The notes: a model not told the origin generated them from the letters alone. Shown: positions 26,840 through 35,095, numbered from the stretch's first letter. The stretch is 48,422 bases of DNA from an uncultured Campylobacter sp. (GCF_944323605.1 NZ_CALUTC010000012.1:1-48422); one strand, 5' to 3'. Numbers and translations: made by a program.

Positions 26840-27466
26840 ATGCTTAAAAAGATTTTTCTTTCATTTTTACTAAGCTTGTTTTCTTCTTCTTTGCTAAATG
26901 CTGAAGAAATTGATAGGAGCGGTTTTTTAATAGGTGTGTTTGCTGGAACAAACAGCTTAGAATCTGCTAGTTTGGCTGATGTTTTGCCTGGTGTTGTTTT
27001 GCCTGATTATGTAAAATCAAATTTTATTCCTGTTGGTTTAAGACTTGGTTATCAACTTGCAAGTGGCGATTCTATATTTGGCTCTAGGATATATGCTGAT
27101 TATTCGTATGCTACTTCTGAAGATGAAAGTAAAATTTATAAAAACACGCAAAGCTTGTTATCTTTTAATTTAGACATTTTAGCTGATTTTAATATACCAA
27201 ATACTCAAAGTTTTATCGGTGTATTTGCAGGAATAAATTATGGAATTTACAGTGTAGATTCAAAACAAGCATTATCCACACAAAAAGTTGATATAAAGGG
27301 CTTTGGATATAATGCAGGCTTGGCTTTAACCTTTTCTAGCAATCATAGACTAGAGTTATTTTACAAGTCTTTGCCAAAAACAGAATATGAATTTTTATCA
27401 AATGGTATATATTCCTCATACAAAATGACTGGCATCACAGGACTTGCTTATCAGTATAATTTTTAA
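26840..27466 (+). CDS. Outer membrane beta-barrel protein, probably phase-variable in transcription
   Basis: A 208-residue protein with a signal peptide ending SSSLLNAEE and then alternating amphipathic strands (GFLIGVFAGTN, LRLGYQLAS, SRIYADYSYA, FIGVFAGINYG, YNAGLALTF). The last residue is an aromatic (AYQYNF), the signal recognised by the BAM complex. The pattern is that of a small eight-stranded OmpA/OmpX-like barrel; no catalytic motif is seen, so adhesion or surface masking are only guesses. RBS AGGA sits five bases before the ATG. The upstream G10 tract suggests that cells in a population differ in the amount made. Confidence 0.8.
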   Translation: MLKKIFLSFLLSLFSSSLLNAEEIDRSGFLIGVFAGTNSLESASLADVLPGVVLPDYVKSNFIPVGLRLGYQLASGDSIFGSRIYADYSYATSEDESKIYKNTQSLLSFNLDILADFNIPNTQSFIGVFAGINYGIYSVDSKQALSTQKVDIKGFGYNAGLALTFSSNHRLELFYKSLPKTEYEFLSNGIYSSYKMTGITGLAYQYNF

Positions 27467-27476
27467 ATCTTAATAC

Positions 27477-27509
27477 AGATTCTAGCTTCTTTAAAAAGTC
27501 TTAGAATCT
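27477..27509. terminator. Hairpin after the barrel gene, possible terminator
   Basis: AGATTCTA and TAGAATCT form an eight-base-pair stem around a 17-base loop that can fold further (CTTT/AAAAG). It begins eleven bases after the barrel stop. No long T run follows, so the assignment is weak. Confidence 0.35.
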
Positions 27510-27595
27510 ATACTTACAAAAAACTTAATTTAATCAAAATAAAAGCAAAAATTTGCTAAAATCCACTCTTTAATTTTACAGAAAGGAGAGTATGC

Positions 27596-27814
27596 TTGGC
27601 AAAAGATGATGTTATAGAGATAGACGGCACGGTTGTAGAAGCTTTACCAAATGCTACTTTTAAGGTTGAGCTTGATAACAAGCACGTTATATTGTGCCAT
27701 ATAGCTGGCAAGATGCGTATGCATTACATTAGGATAATGCCCGGAGATAAGGTAAAAGTAGAGCTTACGCCTTATAGCTTAGATAAGGGCAGGATTACTT
27801 TTAGGTATAAATAA
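27596..27814 (+). CDS. infA: Translation initiation factor IF-1
   Basis: IF-1 binds the A site of the 30S subunit during initiation. The 72 residues form one OB-fold with the family sequence [20 protein letters not shown], then [20 protein letters not shown]. The start is a TTG at 27596 with AAAGGAG about eight bases upstream; the ATG four bases earlier is out of frame. The weak start codon may tune its level. It precedes rpmJ with about 145 bases between, which hold a long palindrome. Confidence 0.96.
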   Translation: MAKDDVIEIDGTVVEALPNATFKVELDNKHVILCHIAGKMRMHYIRIMPGDKVKVELTPYSLDKGRITFRYK

Positions 27815-27860
27815 GCTTTATTTAGATATAATCAAACTTTTGCAATAAAACTGTTAAAAG

Positions 27861-27899
27861 AAACATTTTTAAAATTTAACACTTGTTTTAAAAATGTTT
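27861..27899. promoter_or_regulatory. Long perfect inverted repeat between infA and rpmJ
   Basis: AAACATTTTTAAAA (27861-27874) and TTTTAAAAATGTTT (27886-27899) are perfect 14-base complements around an 11-base loop. A second pair, TTTTGCAA and TTGCAAAA, flanks it about 20 bases out on each side, so the whole can form a nested cruciform or RNA stem. It is AT-only apart from one pair and has no T tail, so a simple terminator is unlikely. An operator or an mRNA stability/attenuation element is possible. Confidence 0.55.
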
Positions 27900-27960
27900 G
27901 CTATTAAAGAGCTATGTTGCAAAATTTAAAAGTGGAATTTTAAATTTTCAAGGAGAGGGT

Positions 27961-28074
27961 ATGAAAGTTAGACCATCTGTAAAAAAGATGTGCGACAAGT
28001 GCAAAGTGGTGCGTCGTAAAGGCGTGGTTCGTATAATATGTGAAAATCCAAAACACAAGCAAAGACAAGGATAA
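27961..28074 (+). CDS. rpmJ: 50S ribosomal protein L36
   Basis: A 37-residue frame beginning [20 protein letters not shown]. It carries the zinc-binding set of L36 (CDKC, then Cys in IICENPKH and the His) and ends KQRQG. A strong AAGGAGAGGGT precedes the ATG directly. The stop is three bases before rpsM. This is the zinc-containing C+ form of L36. Confidence 0.97.
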
Positions 28075-28077
28075 TAT

Positions 28078-28443
28078 ATGGCTCGTATAGCTGGAGTTGA
28101 TTTACCAAAAAAGAAAAGGATAGAGTATGGTCTTACCTATATATATGGTATAGGTTTGTATAGCTCAAGGAAGATTCTTGATAAAACCGGAATTTCTTAT
28201 GATAAAAGAGTGGCTGATTTGAGTGAAGATGAGGCTGCTGCTATAAGAAAAGAAATACAAGAGAGCTATATGGTTGAAGGGGACCTTAGAAAGCAAGTTG
28301 CTATGGATATAAAAGCCCTTATGGATCTTGGTTCTTATAGGGGTTTAAGACATAGAAAAGGTTTGCCTGTGCGAGGACAAAAGACTAAGACAAATGCTAG
28401 AACACGCAAGGGCAAAAGAAAAACAGTTGGTGCTAAATCATAA
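28078..28443 (+). CDS. rpsM: 30S ribosomal protein S13
   Basis: S13 sits in the head of the 30S subunit and contacts the 50S subunit and the P-site tRNA. The 121 residues begin [20 protein letters not shown], contain the helix-hairpin part [11 protein letters not shown], and end with the basic tail [12 protein letters not shown], all typical. It is in the usual infA-rpmJ-rpsM-rpsK-rpsD-rpoA-rplQ order, with nine bases to rpsK. Confidence 0.98.
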   Translation: MARIAGVDLPKKKRIEYGLTYIYGIGLYSSRKILDKTGISYDKRVADLSEDEAAAIRKEIQESYMVEGDLRKQVAMDIKALMDLGSYRGLRHRKGLPVRGQKTKTNARTRKGKRKTVGAKS

Positions 28444-28452
28444 GGATAATAA

Positions 28453-28845
28453 ATGGCAAAAAGAAAAGTTGTAAAGAAAAAAGTAGCAAAGAAAAATATA
28501 GCAAAAGGCATAGTTTATATAAACGCTACTTTTAATAATACTATGGTTACAGTTACAGATGAAATGGGAAATGTTATAGCTTGGTCTTCAGCTGGTGGTT
28601 TAGGTTTTAAGGGTTCTAAGAAATCAACTCCTTATGCCGCACAACAAGCTGTAGAAGATGCTTTAGCTAAGGCTAAAGAGCACGGTATAAAAGAGCTTGG
28701 CATAAAGGTTCAAGGTCCAGGAGGCGGTAGAGAAACCGCCGTTAAGAGTGTTGGTGCAGTAGAGGGTATAAAAGTTAGTTTTTTAAAAGATATAACACCA
28801 TTAGCTCACAATGGTTGCAGACCACCTAAACGTCGTCGTGTTTAA
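28453..28845 (+). CDS. rpsK: 30S ribosomal protein S11
   Basis: S11 forms part of the 30S platform near the mRNA exit. There is a Lys-rich N-terminus, then [23 protein letters not shown]-like [16 protein letters not shown], and the conserved end [13 protein letters not shown] in the form [14 protein letters not shown]. The length of 130 residues is normal. RBS AAGGATAAT precedes the ATG. Confidence 0.98.
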   Translation: MAKRKVVKKKVAKKNIAKGIVYINATFNNTMVTVTDEMGNVIAWSSAGGLGFKGSKKSTPYAAQQAVEDALAKAKEHGIKELGIKVQGPGGGRETAVKSVGAVEGIKVSFLKDITPLAHNGCRPPKRRRV

Positions 28846-28856
28846 AAGGAGATAGA

Positions 28857-29483
28857 ATGTCAAGATATAGAGGAGCTGTAGAAAAACTTGAAAGACGATT
28901 CGGCGTAAGTCTAGCTCTTAAAGGGGAAAGAAGATTAGCCGGTAAAAGTGCTTTAGATAAGAGACCTTATGCACCAGGACAGCACGGTGCCAAAAGAGGC
29001 AAGATAAGCGAATATGGACTTCAATTAAGAGAAAAACAAAAAGCTAAATTTATGTATGGTGTTAGTGAAAAGCAGTTTAGAAGGCTTTTTGCTGAAGCAG
29101 CCAGAAGAGATGGAAATACTGGGGTTTTACTTATACAGCTTTTAGAACAAAGGCTTGATAATGTAGTATATAGAATGAGTTTTGCTACTACTCGCCGTTT
29201 TGCAAGACAGCTTGTAACTCACGGTCATATATTAGTAGATGGTAAAAGAGTTAATATACCTAGCTATAGAGTTGAAGCAGGGCAAAAGATAGAGATAGTA
29301 GAAAAAAGCAAGAATAATCCTCAAATTTCAAGAGCGATAGAATTAAGCTCACAAACAGGTATAGTTGCTTGGGTAGATGTGGAAAAAGACAAGAGATTTG
29401 GAATTTTTACTAGATACCCGCAAAGAGATGAAGTGATAATTCCTGTTGAGGAGAGATTTATAGTAGAGCTATACTCTAAATAA
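28857..29483 (+). CDS. rpsD: 30S ribosomal protein S4
   Basis: S4 is a primary assembly protein of the 30S subunit and can repress its own operon in some bacteria. The N-terminal part contains [20 protein letters not shown]; the S4 RNA-binding domain around residues 98-160 contains [20 protein letters not shown]. The C-terminus is FIVELYSK. The 208 residues match the family. It lacks the zinc cysteines of the other S4 type, since only the C- form pattern is present. Confidence 0.98.
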   Translation: MSRYRGAVEKLERRFGVSLALKGERRLAGKSALDKRPYAPGQHGAKRGKISEYGLQLREKQKAKFMYGVSEKQFRRLFAEAARRDGNTGVLLIQLLEQRLDNVVYRMSFATTRRFARQLVTHGHILVDGKRVNIPSYRVEAGQKIEIVEKSKNNPQISRAIELSSQTGIVAWVDVEKDKRFGIFTRYPQRDEVIIPVEERFIVELYSK

Positions 29484-29496
29484 TTGGGAGCTAATC

Positions 29497-30510
29497 ATGA
29501 AAACTATAACTACATCAGCTTATACGCCAAATAAATTTAATATAGAGGAAGTAAGCCAAACCACTGCAAAGATAAGTGCTTGGCCCTTCGAGATAGGTTA
29601 CGGTATAACATTAGCTCATCCTCTTAGAAGATTGCTTTATACTAGCACAGTCGGTTTTGCACCTACTGCACTTCACATAGATGGGGTTAGCCATGAATTT
29701 GACAGTATGCGTGGTATGCTCGAAGACGTTGCACTTTTTATAATAAATTTGAAAAAACTGCGCTTAAAACTTAAAAATGATTCTAACAAAGAAGTGATAG
29801 ATTTTCATTTTAAAGGACCAAAAGAAATTCACGGTAAAGATTTAAATAATGACTTGTTAGAAGTTGTGAATGAGGATAGCTATTTAGCTACAATCAATGA
29901 AGATGTGGATTTAAAATTTTCCATTATAGTCGAAAAAGGTATAGGTTATGTCCCTAGTGAGGATATAAGAGAGATGATACCAGATACTAAATATATAGCT
30001 TTAGACGCTTTTTTTACACCTGTTAGAGAAGCAGTGTATGATATAGAAAAGGTGCTTTTTGGTGATAATCCAGATTATGAGAAAGTTGTTTTTACCATAA
30101 CAACAGATGGGCAAATTTCTCCTTCTAAGGCTTTTGAAAACGCTTTAGAAGCTATGTATAAGCAACTTTCTGTTTTTGATAAAATTACAAATATAGGCAC
30201 TATTGTAAAAAATCAAAACACTTCTAATGAGATAGAAAATATGAAGTTGCTTCAAAATATCACAGATTTAAATTTAAGTGCCAGGTCTTTTAATTGTCTT
30301 GAAAAAGCTGGTATTACTTATATAGGTGAGCTTGCTTTGATGAGCTTAAATGAACTTGCTGCTCTTAAGAATTTAGGCAAAAAATCTTTAGACGAGATAA
30401 AAAATATAATGGAGAGTATAGGACTTCCAGTTGGCACTTCAAAATTAAGTGATAATAAAGAAGCTTTAAGAAAAAAAATAGCTGAACTTAAAGCACAAAA
30501 TGAAGGGTAA
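29497..30510 (+). CDS. rpoA: RNA polymerase alpha subunit
   Basis: RpoA dimerises to scaffold RNA polymerase assembly. The N-terminal domain shows [17 protein letters not shown] and [16 protein letters not shown]. The C-terminal domain (about 255-320), which binds UP elements and activators, contains [20 protein letters not shown] and [12 protein letters not shown]. The length of 337 residues is normal. RBS GGGAG lies close before the ATG. It ends five bases before rplQ. Confidence 0.98.
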   Translation: MKTITTSAYTPNKFNIEEVSQTTAKISAWPFEIGYGITLAHPLRRLLYTSTVGFAPTALHIDGVSHEFDSMRGMLEDVALFIINLKKLRLKLKNDSNKEVIDFHFKGPKEIHGKDLNNDLLEVVNEDSYLATINEDVDLKFSIIVEKGIGYVPSEDIREMIPDTKYIALDAFFTPVREAVYDIEKVLFGDNPDYEKVVFTITTDGQISPSKAFENALEAMYKQLSVFDKITNIGTIVKNQNTSNEIENMKLLQNITDLNLSARSFNCLEKAGITYIGELALMSLNELAALKNLGKKSLDEIKNIMESIGLPVGTSKLSDNKEALRKKIAELKAQNEG

Positions 30511-30515
30511 GAGAT

Positions 30516-30869
30516 ATGAGACATAGACACGGATATAGAAAATTAGGCAGAACATCTTCTCACCGTGCTGCCTTACTTAAAAATTTGAGCATAGCTTTAA
30601 TACAAAATGGTAAAATAGAAACTACCTTGCAAAAAGCTAAAGAATTGCGTTCTTATATAGAAAAGTTAGTTACTAGAGCCAGAATAGGTGATTTTAACGC
30701 ACATAGAATTGTTTTTGCCGCCTTACAAGATAAGTCTAGCACAAACAAATTGGTTAGCGAAGTAGCCCCTAAATTTAAAGATAGAAAAGGTGGATATACT
30801 AGGATAATAAAAACTAGGCTAAGACGTGGCGATGCTGCTGAAATGGCTTTTATAGAATTTGTAGATTGA
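30516..30869 (+). CDS. rplQ: 50S ribosomal protein L17
   Basis: L17 surrounds the polypeptide exit region of the 50S subunit. The 117 residues start [20 protein letters not shown], contain [19 protein letters not shown] and end AFIEFVD, all characteristic. It is the last gene of the ribosomal operon; a compact hairpin follows two bases after its stop. In C. jejuni hisG-region genes follow, as I recall, whereas here tonB-exbD-exbB lie on the opposite strand. Confidence 0.98.
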   Translation: MRHRHGYRKLGRTSSHRAALLKNLSIALIQNGKIETTLQKAKELRSYIEKLVTRARIGDFNAHRIVFAALQDKSSTNKLVSEVAPKFKDRKGGYTRIIKTRLRRGDAAEMAFIEFVD

Positions 30870-30871
30870 TA

Positions 30872-30894
30872 AAATGCCCTTGTTTAGGGCATTT
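30872..30894 (+). terminator. Terminator of the ribosomal protein operon
   Basis: AAATGCCC and GGGCATTT form a perfect eight-base-pair stem with a seven-base loop, two bases after the rplQ stop, followed by ATATTATTGATAATTTT. It probably also acts on tonB transcription from the other side. Confidence 0.75.
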
Positions 30895-30924
30895 ATATTA
30901 TTGATAATTTTGATATTCTTTTTT

Positions 30925-31566
30925 TTAACTTAAATTGTATCTTAAATTATGTGTAACTTTTACATTTTTTTCATAGCTTGGAAAGTTTCTAGAAGCTCTT
31001 TTTATAGCTTTTATTGCATTATCATCTAAGATTCTATGTCCGGAGCTTTGCACAATTCTGACAAAACCTAGTCTAGAGCCGTCCAGCCAAGCAAATTCAA
31101 CAGACACAACCCCTGTGAGTCTCATTTGTCTAGCTTGTCTAGGATAAGTATCTATAGTAGCTTTATCTATAGCTTGTTTTACAGCCTTTAAAAATTCATT
31201 ATTATCTTTGCCTATCATTAAGGTTTCTATCTGTGGAGCAGAATTTGTAGCTGCTGCAGCTTTAGTTTCTTCTAATTTTTCAGGTTTTTTTATATCTTTT
31301 TTTGCTTGTTTTTTATCTATATTTTCTACCTTTTTAGGCTTTTCTTTCTCGGCTTTTCTTTCTTGTTTGTTTTCTTGCTTAGGTTTAGGAGACGGTGGTA
31401 ATAAGCTTTGATGTTCTTTAACCACAAACTGTCCTATAACTAAATTTAAATTATTATCAGCTTTTACATCTTTTGAAAATGAGTTTTCAAAGAAAGGAAA
31501 AAGCAATAAAGGCGTAAATATAAGGCAAGTTAATAAAAATGCTTGTTTTTTGTGTGAAAATTTCAT
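30925..31566 (-). CDS. tonB: TonB energy-transducing protein
   Basis: TonB spans the periplasm and passes the proton-motive force, harvested by ExbB-ExbD, to outer membrane receptors for iron and other ligands. There is one N-terminal membrane segment (about residues 11-27) and a Pro/Lys/Glu-rich rigid spacer at 55-110 (KPKQENKQERKAEKEKPKK). The C-terminal domain contains the family signature YPRQARQMRLTGVVSVEF and ends RYNLS. 213 residues. It overlaps the exbD stop by four bases. Order and type match C. jejuni tonB1 (Cj0181). Confidence 0.92.
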   Translation of the reverse strand: MKFSHKKQAFLLTCLIFTPLLLFPFFENSFSKDVKADNNLNLVIGQFVVKEHQSLLPPSPKPKQENKQERKAEKEKPKKVENIDKKQAKKDIKKPEKLEETKAAAATNSAPQIETLMIGKDNNEFLKAVKQAIDKATIDTYPRQARQMRLTGVVSVEFAWLDGSRLGFVRIVQSSGHRILDDNAIKAIKRASRNFPSYEKNVKVTHNLRYNLS

Positions 31567-31967
31567 CTGCTTTGCTCCGTAATTATTTGAAAATTCTGAT
31601 GTTCTTTGTTTTTAAGCAAGTTTATAACTTGCACAAAGCTATCAAATTTAGAATTTTTATCTGTTTTTAACTCTACCAAAGTATCTTTAGAAAGTTTATT
31701 TATTTCATATTCTAAGTCTTTTATATCTATTTCTTTATCATTTGCATAAAAAGTATTTTTGGCATCTATTGCTATGATAAGTTTATCTTTATTGTCGTTT
31801 GAAATAGATGGTGCGTTATCTGATTTTGGTAAATCAACTTTTATTTGTCCGTGTGCTATAAATGTAGATATGCTTAAAACTATAGCTAAAAGAACTAGCA
31901 TTATATCTATGAAAGGCACTACATTTAAGCCACTTTCTTTAGGAAGCTTTATCATTTTTCTTTCCAT
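31563..31967 (-). CDS. exbD: Biopolymer transport protein ExbD
   Basis: ExbD is the proton-channel partner of ExbB. Its single transmembrane helix carries the essential aspartate in LNVVPFIDIMLVLLAIVL (Asp at about residue 21), followed by a periplasmic domain of about 90 residues that grips TonB. The length of 134 residues is typical. It starts within the exbB 3' end (overlap of 16 bases); MIKLPKES, four codons in, is an alternative start. Confidence 0.93.
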   Translation of the reverse strand: MERKMIKLPKESGLNVVPFIDIMLVLLAIVLSISTFIAHGQIKVDLPKSDNAPSISNDNKDKLIIAIDAKNTFYANDKEIDIKDLEYEINKLSKDTLVELKTDKNSKFDSFVQVINLLKNKEHQNFQIITEQSR

Positions 31968-32371
31968 TTTGAGCTAAGCACGGCTACCTTCCTAAGCAAA
32001 GCATTGTAAGCCATCAAAGCAGGTATAGCAACCAAAAGACCTAAAGCCGTAGCTTTTAAAGCTAAGGATAGTCCTATAACTATGGATTTTACGTCTATGT
32101 TTCCGCTTAAACCCATATCATAAAATACAACCATAATCCCTACCACAGTCCCTAAAAGTCCTATGTAAGGTGCGTTAGAGTATATTATGTATATTGTAGT
32201 TAAATTTTCACTAAGTGCGTTATCATAATCTTCACGGTTTTGATAATCGTTAATATTAATTTTTCTAAAAAATAACAATCTTTCTATCACACACCAAATA
32301 GCCATAAAAGCCATCAAAGCTAATATACCTATGATAATATAGTCTATATAGGCTTTTAAAAATTCCATCAT
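31952..32371 (-). CDS. exbB: Biopolymer transport protein ExbB
   Basis: ExbB forms the pentameric inner membrane channel around ExbD. The three expected helices are visible: about residues 10-32, 62-84 and 100-122, with GLLGTVVGIMVVFYDM and the conserved KATALGLLVAIPALM. At 139 residues it is the short ExbB form known in Campylobacter and Helicobacter. The first gene of the operon; AGGAAGGA precedes the ATGATG, so Met1 or Met2 may be used. It diverges from queE. Confidence 0.92.
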   Translation of the reverse strand: MMEFLKAYIDYIIIGILALMAFMAIWCVIERLLFFRKININDYQNREDYDNALSENLTTIYIIYSNAPYIGLLGTVVGIMVVFYDMGLSGNIDVKSIVIGLSLALKATALGLLVAIPALMAYNALLRKVAVLSSKWKEK

Positions 32372-32414
32372 TCCTTCCTATAAAATTAAAAGTATATTGA
32401 TAAACATTTTTAAA

Positions 32415-32420
32415 ATTATA
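32415..32420 (-). promoter_or_regulatory. -10 box of exbB-exbD-tonB with a possible Fur half-site downstream
   Basis: TATAAT preceded directly by TG on the minus strand, about 45 bases before the exbB start. Immediately downstream is AAATGTTTATCAATATA, which contains TTATCAAT, one half of a Fur box. That is where an iron repressor would block the start point. The other half is poor, so Fur control is only suggested. Confidence 0.45.
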
Positions 32421-32483
32421 CAAGTAAAAATATAAATTTAATTTTAAAAAATGATTTTTATTCACAAAATATATATTTTTTAT

Positions 32484-32489
32484 TATAAT
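32484..32489 (+). promoter_or_regulatory. -10 box (TATAAT) of the queE operon
   Basis: Perfect TATAAT, 18 bases before the queE ATG, with A/T-phased sequence upstream. The leader would be only about ten bases and contains AAAGGA. That leaves no space for a preQ1 riboswitch. Confidence 0.6.
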
Positions 32490-32506
32490 CATAAAAAGGA
32501 TTTTTT

Positions 32507-33256
32507 ATGCAGATAGTTGAGTATTTTTTATCCTTACAAGGCGAGGGCAAATTTGCTGGTAGATTGGCTATTTTTATTCGTTTAGCAGGGTGTAATTTTA
32601 ATTGTTCTGGCTTTAAGGTAGAAAGAGAAAAAAATGGTAAAATTTTAGTAGGTTGTGATACGATAAGGGCTGTTTTTACAAGTGAATTTAAAAATGAATA
32701 CAAGAAATTAAATAAGGAAGAGCTTTTACAAGAGCTTAAAATACTAAAAAAAAATTTTTCACCTATAGTGGTTATAACAGGTGGAGAGCCTACATTATGG
32801 CATAAAAATGATGAATTTATAGGGCTTGTTAAAGAGCTACAAAATTTGGGTTTAGAACTTCATTTTGAAAGTAATGCTAGTATTTTTATAGATTTTGATA
32901 AATACAGTTTTTATAAAGATTGTATTTTTGCTCTTAGTGTAAAATTAAGTAATAGTGGGGTTTTAAGACAAGAAAGATTGCAAGAAAATACCATAAAAAA
33001 TATAGTCAAAAACTCTAAAGAAAGTTTTTATAAATTTGTGCTTGATGAAAAATTCATAAAAAGTGGTTTAGCAAAAAAAGAAATAGACGAGGTTTTGGCT
33101 ATAGCAGATAATGAAATTTTTTGTATGCCTATGGGAAAAGATGAAAAAGAGCTTGAAAAAAATGCAAGAGAAGTAGCCAAATTTTGTATAGAAAATGGAT
33201 ATAATTACAGCGACAGACTTCATATAAGACTTTGGGGAAATAAAGAGGGTGTATGA
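32507..33256 (+). CDS. queE: 7-carboxy-7-deazaguanine synthase QueE (radical SAM), atypical cysteine spacing
   Basis: QueE is a radical SAM enzyme that contracts the ring of 6-carboxytetrahydropterin to CDG in queuosine synthesis. The start MQIVEYFLSLQGEGKFAGR and the SAM-contacting TGGEPTLW (about 94-101) are typical. The cluster-binding cysteines are C29 and C33 in GCNFNCSGF and then C50 in LVGCDT, so the spacing is CX3C-X16-C instead of the usual CX3CX2C. An insertion of this sort is known in some QueE enzymes. 249 residues. Its stop overlaps the queD start (ATGA). Confidence 0.88.
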   Translation: MQIVEYFLSLQGEGKFAGRLAIFIRLAGCNFNCSGFKVEREKNGKILVGCDTIRAVFTSEFKNEYKKLNKEELLQELKILKKNFSPIVVITGGEPTLWHKNDEFIGLVKELQNLGLELHFESNASIFIDFDKYSFYKDCIFALSVKLSNSGVLRQERLQENTIKNIVKNSKESFYKFVLDEKFIKSGLAKKEIDEVLAIADNEIFCMPMGKDEKELEKNAREVAKFCIENGYNYSDRLHIRLWGNKEGV

Positions 33257-33834
33257 TAATAAGAAAAATGTTTGAATTTGAACATGCACATATAGTTAGA
33301 TCTTGCACTTCAAAAAGATGTAAAACCAGCATACACGGGCATTCTTATAAGGCGGAAATTCTGCTTCATAGTAAATATCTTGATAATGCCGGTATGGTTT
33401 ATGATTTTGGTCTTTTAAAGCAAGAAATAAGGCAGATAATAGATAGTTTTGATCACAGCATAAGTCTTTATAAAAATGATGATGAGAAATATTTAAATGA
33501 TATGAAAAAACATTCAAAACGATGGGTTTCTTTGCCACTGAATGCTAGTGCTGAAAATTTTTGTAGAATTTTTTTTGTGCTTATTGATACTTTGCTTAAA
33601 AAAACCATTATGCAAAATGGAGAAAAAGGGGTTGAGCTTTATAGTGTGATAATCCACGAAACAAGCTCTTCTTACGCACAAGGATTTAAAGATGACGCTT
33701 ATAGTCAATTTTTACCAAGTATAAGCTTAAATGATATAGAATTTTCAAATGAGATTAAGAGCGAATGGAATGACTTTGCTTTTTTTGATAAATTAAAGGG
33801 TGATTTTAGTTTTATAAACAAAAAGGAGCTTTGA
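33253..33834 (+). CDS. queD: 6-carboxytetrahydropterin synthase-like protein QueD
   Basis: QueD converts dihydroneopterin triphosphate to 6-carboxytetrahydropterin, the substrate of QueE. The zinc histidines appear in FEFEHAHIV and in IHGHSYKAE, and the catalytic Cys in RSCTSKRCKT. DSFDHSISL holds another conserved Asp-His. At 193 residues it is longer than the usual 120-140, the extra part being C-terminal (ETSSSYAQGFKDDAYSQFLP and on). It is coupled to queE upstream and to the small lipoprotein gene downstream (TGATG). The order agrees with C. jejuni Cj0160c-Cj0159c. Confidence 0.85.
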   Translation: MIIRKMFEFEHAHIVRSCTSKRCKTSIHGHSYKAEILLHSKYLDNAGMVYDFGLLKQEIRQIIDSFDHSISLYKNDDEKYLNDMKKHSKRWVSLPLNASAENFCRIFFVLIDTLLKKTIMQNGEKGVELYSVIIHETSSSYAQGFKDDAYSQFLPSISLNDIEFSNEIKSEWNDFAFFDKLKGDFSFINKKEL

Positions 33835-34004
33835 TGAGGTATATTTTTATATTTTTCTTTTTATATTTTTTTCTAGCTTGTTCTAGTGAAGAGGTAAAAA
33901 TAAAAAAAATACAAGAAAACAATGAAACGGTCGAGCTAGAAAAAACAGATGAGAAATCAGAGCTTAGCGATACAAATCTTCCTCTACCAGTCGAGGAAAA
34001 ATGA
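33834..34004 (+). CDS. Small lipoprotein, 56 aa (Cj0158c position)
   Basis: This short frame reads MRYIFIFFFLYFFLACSSEE, a signal peptide with lipobox LAC|S and Cys16 as the lipid site. An acidic/Lys-rich tail of 40 residues follows, ending LPLPVEEK. The start shares one base with the queD stop (TGATG) and the stop lies inside the start of the next gene, so it is a member of the operon. Ser after the Cys favours the outer membrane. I cannot assign a function. In C. jejuni a lipoprotein annotated as haem-binding lies at this place, but nothing in this peptide shows haem binding. Confidence 0.7.
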   Translation: MRYIFIFFFLYFFLACSSEEVKIKKIQENNETVELEKTDEKSELSDTNLPLPVEEK

Positions 34005-34420
34005 TGAATACTTTTGACCTTGTTTTAGCTTTGCATTTATATTCTACCTATACAAGCATTTTTTTAGTGTTTTTTTATATATTTTTAACTCAAGATAGCT
34101 TTACTACAGAATTTAATTTCATAAAACGCATAAGACTTTTTTTACCTATTTACTATATGTTTTTAGCAATAGTATTTTTTACCGGAATTTTAATGCTTGC
34201 TTTGCTTAATTTTGAGTTAAATACCTACCGAATTATTATGATAGCATCTTGGATTTTGATACTTGGGTTAAATATTTTTCAGTTTAAATTATTTAAAAAG
34301 GCTAGAAGTATGAGAAGGTATAAATCTTACAGAGCTTATAGTTTTTTTATATTGCTTTTTGTTCTGCTTTTGTTTGTTATACCTTTTTTACATAAGTATG
34401 GCAATGCAATTTTTATATAG
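34001..34420 (+). CDS. Four-helix membrane protein of unknown function (Cj0157c position)
   Basis: A 139-residue integral membrane protein with four hydrophobic segments at about 7-28, 45-66, 78-95 and 111-130, and basic loops (KKARSMRRYKSYRAY). Two possible starts, 34001 and 34004, both overlap the lipoprotein stop; either gives the same protein less one Met. The C-terminus overlaps the rsmE start. It is in the same operon as queE-queD and rsmE. The family is not recognised beyond its place in Campylobacter. Confidence 0.75.
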   Translation: MMNTFDLVLALHLYSTYTSIFLVFFYIFLTQDSFTTEFNFIKRIRLFLPIYYMFLAIVFFTGILMLALLNFELNTYRIIMIASWILILGLNIFQFKLFKKARSMRRYKSYRAYSFFILLFVLLLFVIPFLHKYGNAIFI

Positions 34421-35066
34421 TGCTGATGCTGGTAAAGATGAACTAGAAATACAAAATGAGGGCTTTTTGCACTTAAAATCTAGGAGAGTTAAGCTAAATT
34501 CCACAGTTTGTTTAAGAAATTTGCAAGATGACTTCATATACAAATACGAGATAAAAGAAGTTCAAAAGAAAAGCATAAAAGCTTTTTTGTTAGACAAAAG
34601 CAAAACACTCACTAAAAAAAGCGGCTTTAGTCTAGCTTTGGCTATGATAGAGCCTAAGATTTTGGAAAAAACACTTCCTTTTTTAAATGAAATGGGTCTT
34701 GATAAGCTTATATTAGTTTATACTAAATTTTCACAAAGAAATTTCAAGCTTGATTTAAAACGTTGCGAAAGAATTTTAATATCTTCTTGTGAGCAGTGCG
34801 GTAGAACGTATTTAATGCAAATCGAGCTTTTTGAAAATGTTGATTTATTATGTGAAAAATATAATAATATAGTTTTATTAGATTTTGATACTAAGAATTA
34901 TATAGAAAATGAAAATTTAAAGAATAAAATAATTTTTGTGGGTTGTGAAGGTGGTTTTTCTAAAGAAGAGAGAGAGCTTTTTACTCAAAAGGTTAGTTTT
35001 AAAACAAAAAATATATTAAGAGCCCAAAGTGCTGCTATAGCAGTGTGTGCTAAAATTTTGTTATAA
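34404..35066 (+). CDS. rsmE: 16S rRNA (uracil(1498)-N3)-methyltransferase RsmE
   Basis: RsmE is a SPOUT methyltransferase that modifies U1498 in the decoding centre of 16S rRNA. The N-terminal PUA-like part is short. The knot contains SLALAMIEPKILEKTLPFLNEMG, then SCEQCGRTYLMQIE (RSxxQ-like position), IIFVGCEGGFSKEE, the GPEGG-type loop, and ILRAQSAAIAV (LRxETA position). The frame extends upstream to 34359, but MQFLYSADAG at 34404 is the conserved start; the ATG at 34398 is nearly as good. 220 residues. It overlaps the membrane protein gene by 17 bases. Confidence 0.87.
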   Translation: MQFLYSADAGKDELEIQNEGFLHLKSRRVKLNSTVCLRNLQDDFIYKYEIKEVQKKSIKAFLLDKSKTLTKKSGFSLALAMIEPKILEKTLPFLNEMGLDKLILVYTKFSQRNFKLDLKRCERILISSCEQCGRTYLMQIELFENVDLLCEKYNNIVLLDFDTKNYIENENLKNKIIFVGCEGGFSKEERELFTQKVSFKTKNILRAQSAAIAVCAKILL

Positions 35067-35095
35067 TGACATTGTAGTTTATTAAAGGAGAGATA

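Noticed and set aside
32430..32506. preQ1 riboswitch before queE
   Set aside because: The -10 box leaves a leader of only about ten bases, too short for any aptamer.
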